Source: JAQGJA01 sp965651535 | Lineage (GTDB): Bacteria > Pseudomonadota > Alphaproteobacteria > Micavibrionales > SZUA-601 | Assembly: GCA_965651535.1 (NCBI GenBank) | Contig: CBFGSX010000071.1 | Span: forward strand, 1-7,282 | Length of the DNA stretch: 7,282 bases | Direction: 5' to 3' | Part shown: positions 1 to 5,849 of the stretch, in pieces | Layout: each line of letters starts with the position of its first letter | How positions within the stretch are numbered: position 1 is the first letter of the stretch | Made by a program: the position numbers and the translations under genes | The notes under the pieces: model-generated | Databases searched by the model: none | Told to the model about the DNA's origin: nothing | The model's input: the letters and a program-made list of their open reading frames with translations, nothing else

Positions 1-52
1 GACATCCAGCCAGAAGAAACGCCGTCAAAATCAGGAGGCTTTTTGCGTTCAT
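1..52 (-). CDS. lipoprotein, N-terminal fragment (cut by window edge)
   Basis: Only 17 complete codons are visible, reading MNAKSLLILTAFLLAGC. This is a textbook lipoprotein signal: a short polar start with one lysine, a hydrophobic run and a lipobox LAGC whose cysteine would be acylated after signal peptidase II cleavage. The ATG overlaps the TGA of the upstream pil_N gene by one base (TGATG). No clear Shine-Dalgarno lies in front, so translation is probably coupled to the upstream gene. Known context: in Tad/Flp pilus clusters a pil_N-containing secretin (CpaC) is followed by a lipoprotein (CpaD), so a pilus- or envelope-related lipoprotein is possible. Too little is visible to assign a family. 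Confidence 0.72.
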   Translation of the reverse strand, partial: MNAKSLLILTAFLLAGC

Positions 53-633
53 CAGTTCACACGCGTGGCTGAAACCGACGGCGCGACCGGCATGGTGGCG
101 TTGGGATCGACGCTCGGCACCGACACGGAGACGCAGTTATCAGGACAATAATACAGGCTGACCGGTTGACACGCTCCGCCAGCATTGGCGTCGCAGATCC
201 GCGTCACGCGGACATAAGATTCGGCATCCGCCTCGCCCACCACGATTTGTTTGTTGAGAATGGTTCGCCCGTCGGCATCAAGGGCGCGAAATCCGGTCGC
301 CCCCGGCGCACGCGGCACAATCACCACCGTGCGCGGATTGTCGAGAAATACGCTGGCATGGGCGGGGCTGGCGACGACGACGCTGGCGGCGTCGCGGTCA
401 AGCGTCACCACGTGCGAACTGCCCGGCGCAACGCGAATGGCCTCCGCGTCCTTGGCGGGGGTGGGCATGACGCGGTGGGCGGGGATCGGCACAGCCACCG
501 GATTGGCCGGAGGCAAAGGCTGCGCGCGTTTAGGCTGCAAATCCTTCCAAGATTGCGGCAAACTCAGCCAATCCGCCGCACCGGCAGGGGCAACGATCAG
601 AAACGCGAACACAACGGACAGGATGACTCTCAT
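52..633 (-). CDS. secreted pil_N-domain protein (pilus assembly/secretin N-terminal domain, stand-alone)
   Basis: A 193-residue exported protein. Residues 1-20 form a Sec signal peptide (MRVILSVVFAFLIVAPAGAA) with a likely cut after AGAA. A proline-rich spacer follows to about residue 60. Residues 66-133 match the pil_N fold found at the N terminus of CpaC/RcpA-type secretins: IRVAPGSSHVVTLDR, then ASVVVASPAHASVFLDNPRTVVIV, then GATGFRALDADGRTI. The C-terminal tail carries four cysteines (C147, C155, C163, C167), which could form two disulfides in the periplasm. There is no secretin channel domain, so this is a free-standing periplasmic domain protein, perhaps acting with the overlapping downstream lipoprotein. 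The start is uncertain. The ATG at 633 puts the signal peptide directly at the N terminus. A GTG at 651 would add six residues. Neither has a convincing Shine-Dalgarno. Function is inferred from the domain only; the gene is divergent from the kinase gene. Confidence 0.8.
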   Translation of the reverse strand: MRVILSVVFAFLIVAPAGAADWLSLPQSWKDLQPKRAQPLPPANPVAVPIPAHRVMPTPAKDAEAIRVAPGSSHVVTLDRDAASVVVASPAHASVFLDNPRTVVIVPRAPGATGFRALDADGRTILNKQIVVGEADAESYVRVTRICDANAGGACQPVSLYYCPDNCVSVSVPSVDPNATMPVAPSVSATRVN

Positions 634-732
634 CAGGGAGCCAGTCTGCACCCGGCTTGGTTAAACCTTTCTTTATGGCGGAAAGGTAAACTCTTAGCAT
701 CCTTCAAAGACTTGGAGCTCCGTGACGCGGCC

Positions 733-3123
733 ATGGCCACCAACCTGCCCGAAAGTTTCCAGCTGATTTTCCATGACTCGCCTCTGGGCGTGGCGGTGGT
801 GCTGAACACGGATTCCGGATCGCCCGAGAACGGCCTGCTACTTTATGCCAACCCTTCCCTGCTGCGGCTGTTCGAGCAATGGCAGCCCAGCCGCTATGAC
901 ATCACAACCTTGATCGGCATGATCTGCACCAACGAAGACGGCGACACGATTTTGCCTCTGTCGCGCGAGGCTACGGAACAGCGCCCTTTGGTAACCAAGA
1001 TCATTCTGGCCGAGGGCCAGAAACGCTGGATCGAGATTCGCACCCAGCCGACGACCATCCTGAACGAAAAAGGGCATTTCTTCTGGATCAACGACATCAC
1101 GGAAACCAAGGAGCGCGAAGAAAAGGCCCGCCGCGACGCGCGCGAAGCCGATGCCGCCGCCGAAGCGAAGTCCAATTTTCTTGCCACGATGAGCCACGAG
1201 ATTCGTACGCCGCTGCAAACTATTTTCGGCATGCTCGAGCTGATGACCGAGGAAAGCCCGACCGACAAACAGATTGAAATGATCGCAGCGGCAAAAAACT
1301 CGGCCAACGGCTTGCTGGGAATTCTCGACGATATTCTCGATCTGGCCAAGGTCGAAGCCGGCAAGATGGAGCTGGATAATTTTGAAACGCCGCTGCGCAC
1401 GCTTGTCTATGGCATCATCGAGGCGCTGGAATCCAAGCGCCGCGAGAATAATCTTTATCTCAAGGCCGAGGTTGAAAAAGAAGTCCCCTTCGTCGTCATG
1501 GCCGACCCGAAACGCCTGCGCCAGGTCTTGACGAATTTGATCGGCAACGGCCTCAAATTCACGGAAACCGGCGGGTTGACCGTCAAGGTCTCCATGAACG
1601 CGCAACACGTCGCGCCACCCGAAGGCGGCATCGTCTTGCGCTACGAAGTTGTTGATACCGGCATCGGCATGTCGCCGGAGGTCGCTGCAAAATTGTTCCA
1701 GCCCTTTACCCAGGCCGATAATTCCACCACGCGGCGCTTCGGCGGCACGGGTCTTGGGTTGTCGATCGCGCATCGCATCGTCGAGGCGATGGGCGGACAG
1801 ATCGGCGTCACCTCCGAAGAAGGCAAAGGCTCGGTTTTCTGGTTCGAGATTCCCTCGGCCGTCGCAAACGAAGATACCGAAGTGCAACTGCCCGACCTCA
1901 CCGGGTTGACCGTGCTGAGCATCGAAGACCACCCCAAAGGTTCGGTCGAGATCAAAAATTCTCTGCAATCCATGGGCGCGATCGTCACTTCGGTGCCGAC
2001 GGGCAAGGAAGGCGTCGAACTGGCGACCAAGCGTCCCTTCGACGTGGCGGTGGTCGATCACGGCCTGCCCGATGGCTGGGGCGCGGAATTCATGAAGCAA
2101 CTGAACAAGATTCGCCCTTTCATGGGCATGATCCTGTATACGGTGCATGACGATTACGACGTCAAACAGATCTGCAAATTCCTCGGCGCGAAATATCTGG
2201 CCAAGCCCGCCAGCCGTTTGGGTCTCGGCGAGAGCGTCAAGGCGGCGGCGAAACAGATTCACCGCCTGCCCAAAGACGGGCCGCGCAAATTGCTGATCTG
2301 CGAAGACAACGAAACCGTGCGCGACATTTTGACGAAACAGCTGACCAAGCTGGGGATGCAGGCGGATTTCGCCTTTGATGGACAGGAAGCATGGGAAATT
2401 TTACAAAAGAAACAGCACGGCATCGTCATCACCGACCTGCATATGCCGCGCATGGACGGCTACGGCCTCGCCAAGGCCGTGCGCAAGCGCGAAGAAGGCG
2501 GTGAAGCCCATATGCCCGTCATCGCCATGACTGCCGACGTGCAGCTGGTGCATGAGCAGACTTATCTGAAGCACGGTTTCGATGAATGTTTGCTCAAGCC
2601 CGTTTCCTTGGGGCAAATCCGGCAGCTTCTTATTCGCTGGGGATTATTGGAGGAGACGTCATCCCAGACCACGCGCAGCGAAGCCAGCGTGAGTTCAGAG
2701 ACCCGGCAGGATGATGTGAGCGAAGCGAACGCAAAAGAATCCAAGCCAGACCCCCGCCTGCGCGGGGGAGACACTTCTTCGGGTGTGAAACTGCCCAGCA
2801 AACCCGCCATCGATCCGAAAATGGCCGAAGCCCAATTCGGCGCGTTTGACGACGACGCCAAACAGATGATCGGAATGTTCATTCAAATGTCCGAGCCGCA
2901 GATCGGCGAAATGCGCGCGGCGTTCGAGAAAAAAGACTGGCCCAAACTCAAGGGCGTCGCGCATTCTCTCAAGGGCGCGGCGCGTTCCGCCTGCTGCCCG
3001 CAACTGGGCGATGTCGCCGAAGCCATCCAGAAAAATGCCGAAGCCGGCAACGTCGCCAACGATGTGATGGCACCGCTCGAGCCTGCGTTTGAAAATGTGA
3101 AATCCGCCTTTAAGGCATTATAA
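733..3123 (+). CDS. soluble hybrid sensor histidine kinase (PAS-HisKA-HATPase-REC-REC-Hpt)
   Basis: A 796-residue multistep phosphorelay kinase. Residues 1 to about 118 look like a divergent PAS sensor (LIFHDSPLGVAVVLN, NGLLLYANPSLLRLF, WINDITETKEREEK). A charged helical segment (about 119-150) leads to HisKA with phospho-acceptor H155 in MSHEIRTP. HATPase_c has N-box N268/N272, G1 DTGIGM at 308-313 and G2 GGTGLGL at 337-342. REC1 has acidic E398/D399, phospho-acceptor D442, T470 and K491. REC2 has E524/D525, D568, T600 and K622. The C-terminal Hpt has H744 in AHSLKG. All catalytic residues are present, so an internal His-Asp-His relay to an unlinked response regulator is expected. No signal peptide or membrane helix is visible, so it is probably cytosolic and its signal is unknown. 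Start ATG 733 was chosen because family-like sequence begins there. GGAG at 714-717 is a distant Shine-Dalgarno, and the open frame upstream to 166 only shadows the opposite gene. The REC2-Hpt linker (about 642-680) is encoded by repeat DNA. Confidence 0.93.
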   Translation: MATNLPESFQLIFHDSPLGVAVVLNTDSGSPENGLLLYANPSLLRLFEQWQPSRYDITTLIGMICTNEDGDTILPLSREATEQRPLVTKIILAEGQKRWIEIRTQPTTILNEKGHFFWINDITETKEREEKARRDAREADAAAEAKSNFLATMSHEIRTPLQTIFGMLELMTEESPTDKQIEMIAAAKNSANGLLGILDDILDLAKVEAGKMELDNFETPLRTLVYGIIEALESKRRENNLYLKAEVEKEVPFVVMADPKRLRQVLTNLIGNGLKFTETGGLTVKVSMNAQHVAPPEGGIVLRYEVVDTGIGMSPEVAAKLFQPFTQADNSTTRRFGGTGLGLSIAHRIVEAMGGQIGVTSEEGKGSVFWFEIPSAVANEDTEVQLPDLTGLTVLSIEDHPKGSVEIKNSLQSMGAIVTSVPTGKEGVELATKRPFDVAVVDHGLPDGWGAEFMKQLNKIRPFMGMILYTVHDDYDVKQICKFLGAKYLAKPASRLGLGESVKAAAKQIHRLPKDGPRKLLICEDNETVRDILTKQLTKLGMQADFAFDGQEAWEILQKKQHGIVITDLHMPRMDGYGLAKAVRKREEGGEAHMPVIAMTADVQLVHEQTYLKHGFDECLLKPVSLGQIRQLLIRWGLLEETSSQTTRSEASVSSETRQDDVSEANAKESKPDPRLRGGDTSSGVKLPSKPAIDPKMAEAQFGAFDDDAKQMIGMFIQMSEPQIGEMRAAFEKKDWPKLKGVAHSLKGAARSACCPQLGDVAEAIQKNAEAGNVANDVMAPLEPAFENVKSAFKAL
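2657..2716 (+). repeat. in-frame repeat-like segment in the kinase linker, first part
   Basis: A 60-base, 20-codon segment within the kinase gene starts CGTCATCC and ends GGATGATG, an imperfect terminal inverted repeat. It contains GCGCAGCGAAGC, a motif I associate with dispersed alphaproteobacterial palindromes. Its translation (TSSQTTRSEASVSSETRQDD) is low-complexity and polar and fits no domain. The reading as a captured repeat is an inference from its ends and composition. No second copy is present in this window. Confidence 0.4.
2746..2772 (+). repeat. in-frame palindrome arm in the kinase linker, second part
   Basis: A 27-base segment with a perfect stem CCCCCGC (2751-2757) / GCGGGGG (2762-2768) around a CTGC loop. 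Aligned by eye it matches 20 of 27 bases of the repeat arm at 5811-5837, including the ATG-less core CCCCGC...GCGGGG and the terminal GAC. It encodes the peptide DPRLRGGD, the usual translation of this dispersed palindrome family when it lies in a reading frame. It sits between REC2 and Hpt and keeps the frame. Confidence 0.65.
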
Positions 3124-3293
3124 TTGAAACGCAGAGCCAGACAGAGAACGCAGAGATTTCTGCAATAACTTGAAAATTTGTCATTCCCGCGAAAGCGGGA
3201 ATCCAGAAAAATATGAAGATGGATGCCGTCTTTCGACGGCATGACGGCTTGTGAGATTCTCCCTGTTTATCTCTGTCTGGCTCTGCGTTTCAA
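3124..3293. repeat. 170-bp element with perfect 24-bp terminal inverted repeats
   Basis: The left arm (3124-3147) and right arm (3270-3293) are exact reverse complements over 24 bases (core GAAACGCAGAGCCAGACAGA and its complement). The left arm begins one base after the kinase stop codon. Inside lies a hairpin pair of a separate palindrome family (3180-3245) and a short hairpin GCAGA/TCTGC (3150-3154 with 3159-3163). CGCAGAG occurs directly repeated at 3130-3136 and 3149-3155. No open frame for a transposase exists inside, and I see no flanking target duplication. It could be a small non-autonomous element, or a structured 3' region ending the kinase transcript. No T-run follows the stems, so a classical terminator is not shown. 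Confidence 0.8.
3180..3245. repeat. dispersed palindrome pair (GTCATTCCCGC family), copy 1
   Basis: Two hairpins, each with an 8-bp perfect stem and a 4-base loop: ATTCCCGC-GAAA-GCGGGAAT (3183-3202) and ATGCCGTC-TTTC-GACGGCAT (3223-3242). The outer boundaries are GTCAT and ATGAC, so the whole unit is an imperfect inverted repeat with a spacer of about 13 bases. It is nested inside the 24-bp inverted-repeat element. The same architecture recurs at 5761-5837. Confidence 0.85.
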
Positions 3294-3325
3294 AAATCCC
3301 GTCCAGCCAACTGAAAACACGAAGC

Positions 3326-3387
3326 AACCCCGCGCTTGACGCGGGGTCCTTGCGTTTCCCCGAGGACCCCGGCCCAAGACCGGGGTT
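3326..3387. repeat. second hairpin-pair family near the bdhA 3' end
   Basis: Two hairpins: ACCCCGCG (3327-3334) with CGCGGGGT (3340-3347), and ACCCCGG (3366-3372) with CCGGGGT (3380-3386). The inner flanks can pair alternatively, GGGGTCCT (3343-3350) with AGGACCCC (3363-3370), and the outer ends AACCCC/GGGGTT are also complementary, so several competing folds exist. It lies 18 bases downstream of the bdhA stop codon on the minus strand. It could protect or end that transcript, but no T-run follows. Confidence 0.75.
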
Positions 3388-3404
3388 ACGGATGGTTTTT
3401 AATC

Positions 3405-4187
3405 CTATTGCGCCGTCCAGCCGCCATCGATGGAAATCATCGAGCCGGTGATATTCGCCGCCGCGTCGGAACATAAAAACGCGGTCAGGTCGCCGACCTG
3501 TTCGACCGTGGTGAATTGCTTGGTCGGCTGCGCGCCCAACAGCACGTTTTTGACGACATCCTCCTCGGACATATTGCGAGCCTTGGCGGTGTCGGTGATC
3601 TGGTTTTCTACCAGCGGCGTCTTGACGTAGCCGGGACAGATGGCGTTGACCGTGACGCCTTTTTGCGCCACTTCGAGCGCGACGGATTTCGTCATGCCCG
3701 CCAGGCCGTGCTTGGCCGCGACATAGGCCGATTTGAACGGGCTGGCCACCAGCGCGTGCGCCGAGGCGATATTGACGATGCGTCCCCAGTTTTTTTCCTT
3801 CATAAGCGGCAGCGCGTGACGGATGGTGTGAAACGACGCGACCAGATTGATCGCGATGATCGCCTCCCATTTCTCGGGCGGGAATTCGTCGATGGGGGAA
3901 ACATGCTGGATGCCTGCATTATTCACCAGAATATCCACGCCGCCCAGTTTGTCTTTGGCGGTTTTCACCATCTCCTCGATCTCACGCGGCTTGGTCATGT
4001 CCGCACCATGGAACAACACGGTCACGCCCGTTTCCTTGGCAAGATTGGCGCGCGTCGCCTCGATCGCCGCGGCATCCCCAAGGCCGTTCAACAGGACATG
4101 AACGCCCTCGCGGGCCAGTTTTTGCGCGATGGCCAGCCCGATCCCGCTGGTCGAGCCGGTGACGATGGCGGTTTTTCCTTTGAGCAT
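3405..4187 (-). CDS. bdhA: 3-hydroxybutyrate dehydrogenase (SDR family)
   Basis: A 260-residue short-chain dehydrogenase that interconverts (R)-3-hydroxybutyrate and acetoacetate with NAD(H), in ketone body use and polyhydroxybutyrate breakdown, in the cytosol. Visible motifs are TGSTSGIG (10-17, nucleotide binding), NNAG (89-92), N114, S142 and YVAAK (Y155, K159). Residues Q94, S142, H144, K152, Y155, Q196 and W257 fall at the positions I recall as substrate-binding or catalytic in the crystallised Pseudomonas fragi/putida enzyme, also 260 residues long. This makes the substrate call much firmer than general SDR membership. The start at 4187 is set by a strong GAGGGGG Shine-Dalgarno (4194-4200). 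Upstream in-frame ATGs would place that site inside the gene. It is divergent from the J-domain/cobS/cobT operon and convergent with the kinase gene. Confidence 0.93.
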   Translation of the reverse strand: MLKGKTAIVTGSTSGIGLAIAQKLAREGVHVLLNGLGDAAAIEATRANLAKETGVTVLFHGADMTKPREIEEMVKTAKDKLGGVDILVNNAGIQHVSPIDEFPPEKWEAIIAINLVASFHTIRHALPLMKEKNWGRIVNIASAHALVASPFKSAYVAAKHGLAGMTKSVALEVAQKGVTVNAICPGYVKTPLVENQITDTAKARNMSEEDVVKNVLLGAQPTKQFTTVEQVGDLTAFLCSDAAANITGSMISIDGGWTAQ

Positions 4188-4193
4188 GACGTT

Positions 4194-4200
4194 CCCCCTC
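4194..4200 (-). promoter_or_regulatory. ribosome binding site of bdhA
   Basis: GAGGGGG on the minus strand lies six bases before the ATG at 4187. It is the strongest Shine-Dalgarno in the window and decides the bdhA start against the in-frame upstream ATGs. Confidence 0.75.
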
Positions 4201-4224
4201 ATTGCTTTCCGTCGCATTCTCTTT

Positions 4225-4253
4225 ATTTTAGGCCATCTTGCGTAGAATGACCA
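4225..4253 (-). promoter_or_regulatory. candidate promoter of bdhA
   Basis: On the minus strand, TGGTCA (4253-4248, four of six matches to TTGACA) and TAAAAT (4230-4225, five of six matches to TATAAT) are separated by exactly 17 bases. This predicts a transcript start near 4218 and a leader of about 30 bases carrying the ribosome site. The -35 box would overlap the first codons of the divergent J-domain gene, so the two directions could compete. On the plus strand only a weak candidate is seen, TTGCTT (4202-4207) and TATTTT (4224-4229). Confidence 0.35.
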
Positions 4254-4783
4254 GTATGCACATCGAAGAAGAACCCCTTGCCCCGCCCCGTTCCTGCGAC
4301 CATCCCGGTTGCGATAATGAAGGCCTGTATCCCGCGCCCAAAAGCCGCGAGCGGCTGCGCGACCATTATCATTTCTGCCTTGACCATGTGCGCGAGTATA
4401 ACGCGAAATGGAACTATTTCGCCGGCTGGTCGCAGGAAAAAATCTACGAGCAGATGCGCCGCGACCTGACGGGCGACCGTCCCACATGGCCCGTCATGGA
4501 TACGATCAAGATGGAAAAGCGCCTGCACGATTTCATCCGAAGCTGGAACCGCAACACCAAGGCGCAGACGCCGCAAAATTCCGCCTTGTCCAAAGAAGCC
4601 GCCGCGCTCGAAACCTTGGGCCTGCCGCCGGATGCCGCCGAGAAAACCGTCAAAACCCGCTATCGCGAGCTGGTTAAACGCTATCATCCGGACAAGAATC
4701 CTGATAATCCTAGGAGTGCGGAACGCTTCAAGCGCATCGCCGAAGCCTATGCCGTCCTCAAAAACCTGTGGCAGGGAAAATGA
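4247..4783 (+). CDS. J-domain (DnaJ-like) protein linked to cobST
   Basis: A 178-residue protein with a C-terminal J domain (about 120-178) containing the HPD motif at 147-149 (RYHPDKN). HPD is required to stimulate ATP hydrolysis by Hsp70 (DnaK). The N-terminal part carries a conserved-looking cluster, CDHPGC (C17, C22) and FCLDH (C44, H47), a possible zinc site, followed by an aromatic-rich stretch (REYNAKWNYFAGWS). It lacks the G/F region and the zinc-finger repeats of classical DnaJ, so it is a specialised J protein. In many alphaproteobacteria such a gene directly precedes cobS and cobT; here its TGA overlaps the cobS ATG (ATGA). The start is uncertain: ATG 4247 or ATG 4256, neither with a clear Shine-Dalgarno. 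A role as co-chaperone for the chelatase is an inference from context. Confidence 0.87.
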   Translation: MTSMHIEEEPLAPPRSCDHPGCDNEGLYPAPKSRERLRDHYHFCLDHVREYNAKWNYFAGWSQEKIYEQMRRDLTGDRPTWPVMDTIKMEKRLHDFIRSWNRNTKAQTPQNSALSKEAAALETLGLPPDAAEKTVKTRYRELVKRYHPDKNPDNPRSAERFKRIAEAYAVLKNLWQGK

Positions 4784-5748
4784 CCAAGACAAAACGCGTT
4801 GGCGTGAAATTCGAAACCCCCGACCTGACCGTCACGGCGCGCGACGTGTTCGGCATCGAGTGCGACTGGAAAATTCCGGCCTTTTCGGAAATCGGCGAAC
4901 ACGTCCCCGATCTCGACCCGCATTACAGCTTTGACCCCGACACGACCATGGCGATCCTCGCGGGGTTTCTGCACAATCGCCGCGTGATGATCCAAGGCCT
5001 GCACGGCACCGGAAAATCCAGCCATATCGAACAGGTGGCGGCGCGTTTGAATTGGCCGTGCATCCGCATCAACCTCGACAGCCAGATCACGCGCACGGAT
5101 TTGCTCGGGCGCGACGCATTGATCGCCGACGGGCACGATGTCATCACCAGTTTCAACGAAGGCTTGTTGCCTTATGCGCTGCGCAATCCGTGCGCGCTGG
5201 TCTTTGACGAATATGATGCGGGCCGCCCGGATGTGCTGTTCGTCATCCAGCGCATTTTGGAACTGGATGGAAAACTGACGTTGCTCGAAAGCAATCAGGT
5301 TATCACGCCGCACCCGCATTTCCGTCTTTTCGCTACGGCGAACACGCTGGGCCTCGGCGACAGCACGGGGCTATATCACGGCACGCAAGTCCTGAACCAA
5401 GGCCAACTTGACCGCTGGCATATCGTCACGACGCTGAACGGCCTGCCGCCCGAGCGCGAGATTGCGATTACGCTTGCCAAGGTCAAAGCGCTGAACACGG
5501 CGGAAGGAAAAGAACAAGTCAAGAACATGGTCATGTTCGCCAATTTGACGCGCACGGGTTTCGAGGCGCGCGATATTTCGCAACTCATGTCGCCGCGCAC
5601 GGTTTTGTCATGGGCGGAAAACCTTGTGATTTTTGGCGATATCGACCGCGCCTTCCGCCTGAGTTTTTATAACAAAGTCGACGTCAACGAGCACCCGGTT
5701 CTCGATGAATACTATCAACGCTGTTTTGGAAGACTGCCGAAGTCATGA
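4780..5748 (+). CDS. cobS: cobaltochelatase AAA+ ATPase subunit CobS
   Basis: A 322-residue MoxR-like AAA+ ATPase, slightly shorter than typical CobS as I recall it. With CobT it forms the ATP-hydrolysing part of CobNST, which inserts cobalt into hydrogenobyrinic acid a,c-diamide in aerobic cobalamin synthesis. Visible motifs are the N-terminal segment with VFGI and IPAFSE, Walker A GLHGTGKSS (73-81, K79), Walker B LVFDEYDAG (D143/E144), GRPDVLFVIQR after it, and sensor-1 FATANT (N188). LGDSTGLYHGTQ and the C-terminal EYYQRCFG are typical of CobS. The ATG at 4780 is chosen over an in-frame GTG at 4768 because it overlaps the upstream stop as ATGA and has AGGG just upstream, although that spacing is short. 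Translation is probably coupled to the J-domain gene. In bacteria lacking CobN, CobST-like pairs may serve another target; CobN is not in view. Confidence 0.95.
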   Translation: MTKTKRVGVKFETPDLTVTARDVFGIECDWKIPAFSEIGEHVPDLDPHYSFDPDTTMAILAGFLHNRRVMIQGLHGTGKSSHIEQVAARLNWPCIRINLDSQITRTDLLGRDALIADGHDVITSFNEGLLPYALRNPCALVFDEYDAGRPDVLFVIQRILELDGKLTLLESNQVITPHPHFRLFATANTLGLGDSTGLYHGTQVLNQGQLDRWHIVTTLNGLPPEREIAITLAKVKALNTAEGKEQVKNMVMFANLTRTGFEARDISQLMSPRTVLSWAENLVIFGDIDRAFRLSFYNKVDVNEHPVLDEYYQRCFGRLPKS

Positions 5749-5760
5749 AGCTCCTATCCT

Positions 5761-5837
5761 GTCATTCCCGCGCAGGCGGGAATCCAGTTAAAACCTCTAG
5801 TTTCATGCCACTGGATCCCCGCTTTCGCGGGGATGAC
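5761..5837. repeat. dispersed palindrome pair (GTCATTCCCGC family), copy 2, between cobS and cobT
   Basis: Two 27-base arms facing each other, 5761-5787 (GTCATTCCCGC...AATCCAG) and 5811-5837 (CTGGATCCCCGC...GGATGAC), with a 23-base spacer. Each arm folds into an 8-bp stem with a 4-base loop: ATTCCCGC-GCAG-GCGGGAAT and ATCCCCGC-TTTC-GCGGGGAT. It fills most of the 101-base gap between cobS and cobT and ends 12 bases before the cobT ATG. Confidence 0.88.
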
Positions 5838-5849
5838 AAATAGAATGAT

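Noticed and set aside
166..732. Upstream in-frame extension of the kinase reading frame by 189 codons
   Set aside because: It runs antisense through the pil_N gene, and its translation is arginine/histidine-rich with no domain. Kinase-like sequence begins only at ATG 733, and the opposite strand has a signal peptide and a recognisable domain.
838..2262. 474-codon open frame on the minus strand
   Set aside because: It lies entirely within the kinase gene on the opposite strand. The composition is that of a high-GC shadow frame and no motif is recognisable.
3180..3206. Rho-independent terminator after the kinase gene
   Set aside because: The hairpin is strong but is followed by A-rich, not T-rich, sequence on the plus strand, and the same arm occurs within an operon at 5761.
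3124..3293. Insertion sequence
   Set aside because: The terminal inverted repeats are perfect, but the interior is about 120 bases with no transposase frame and no visible target-site duplication.
3180..3387. Possible CRISPR array in the repeat-rich gap
   Set aside because: The repeats are inverted hairpin arms of different families, not regularly spaced direct repeats with spacers, and no cas gene is present.
3516..4250. 244-codon open frame on the plus strand
   Set aside because: It is antisense to bdhA, whose active-site residues are all in place. The frame is arginine/histidine-rich without motifs.
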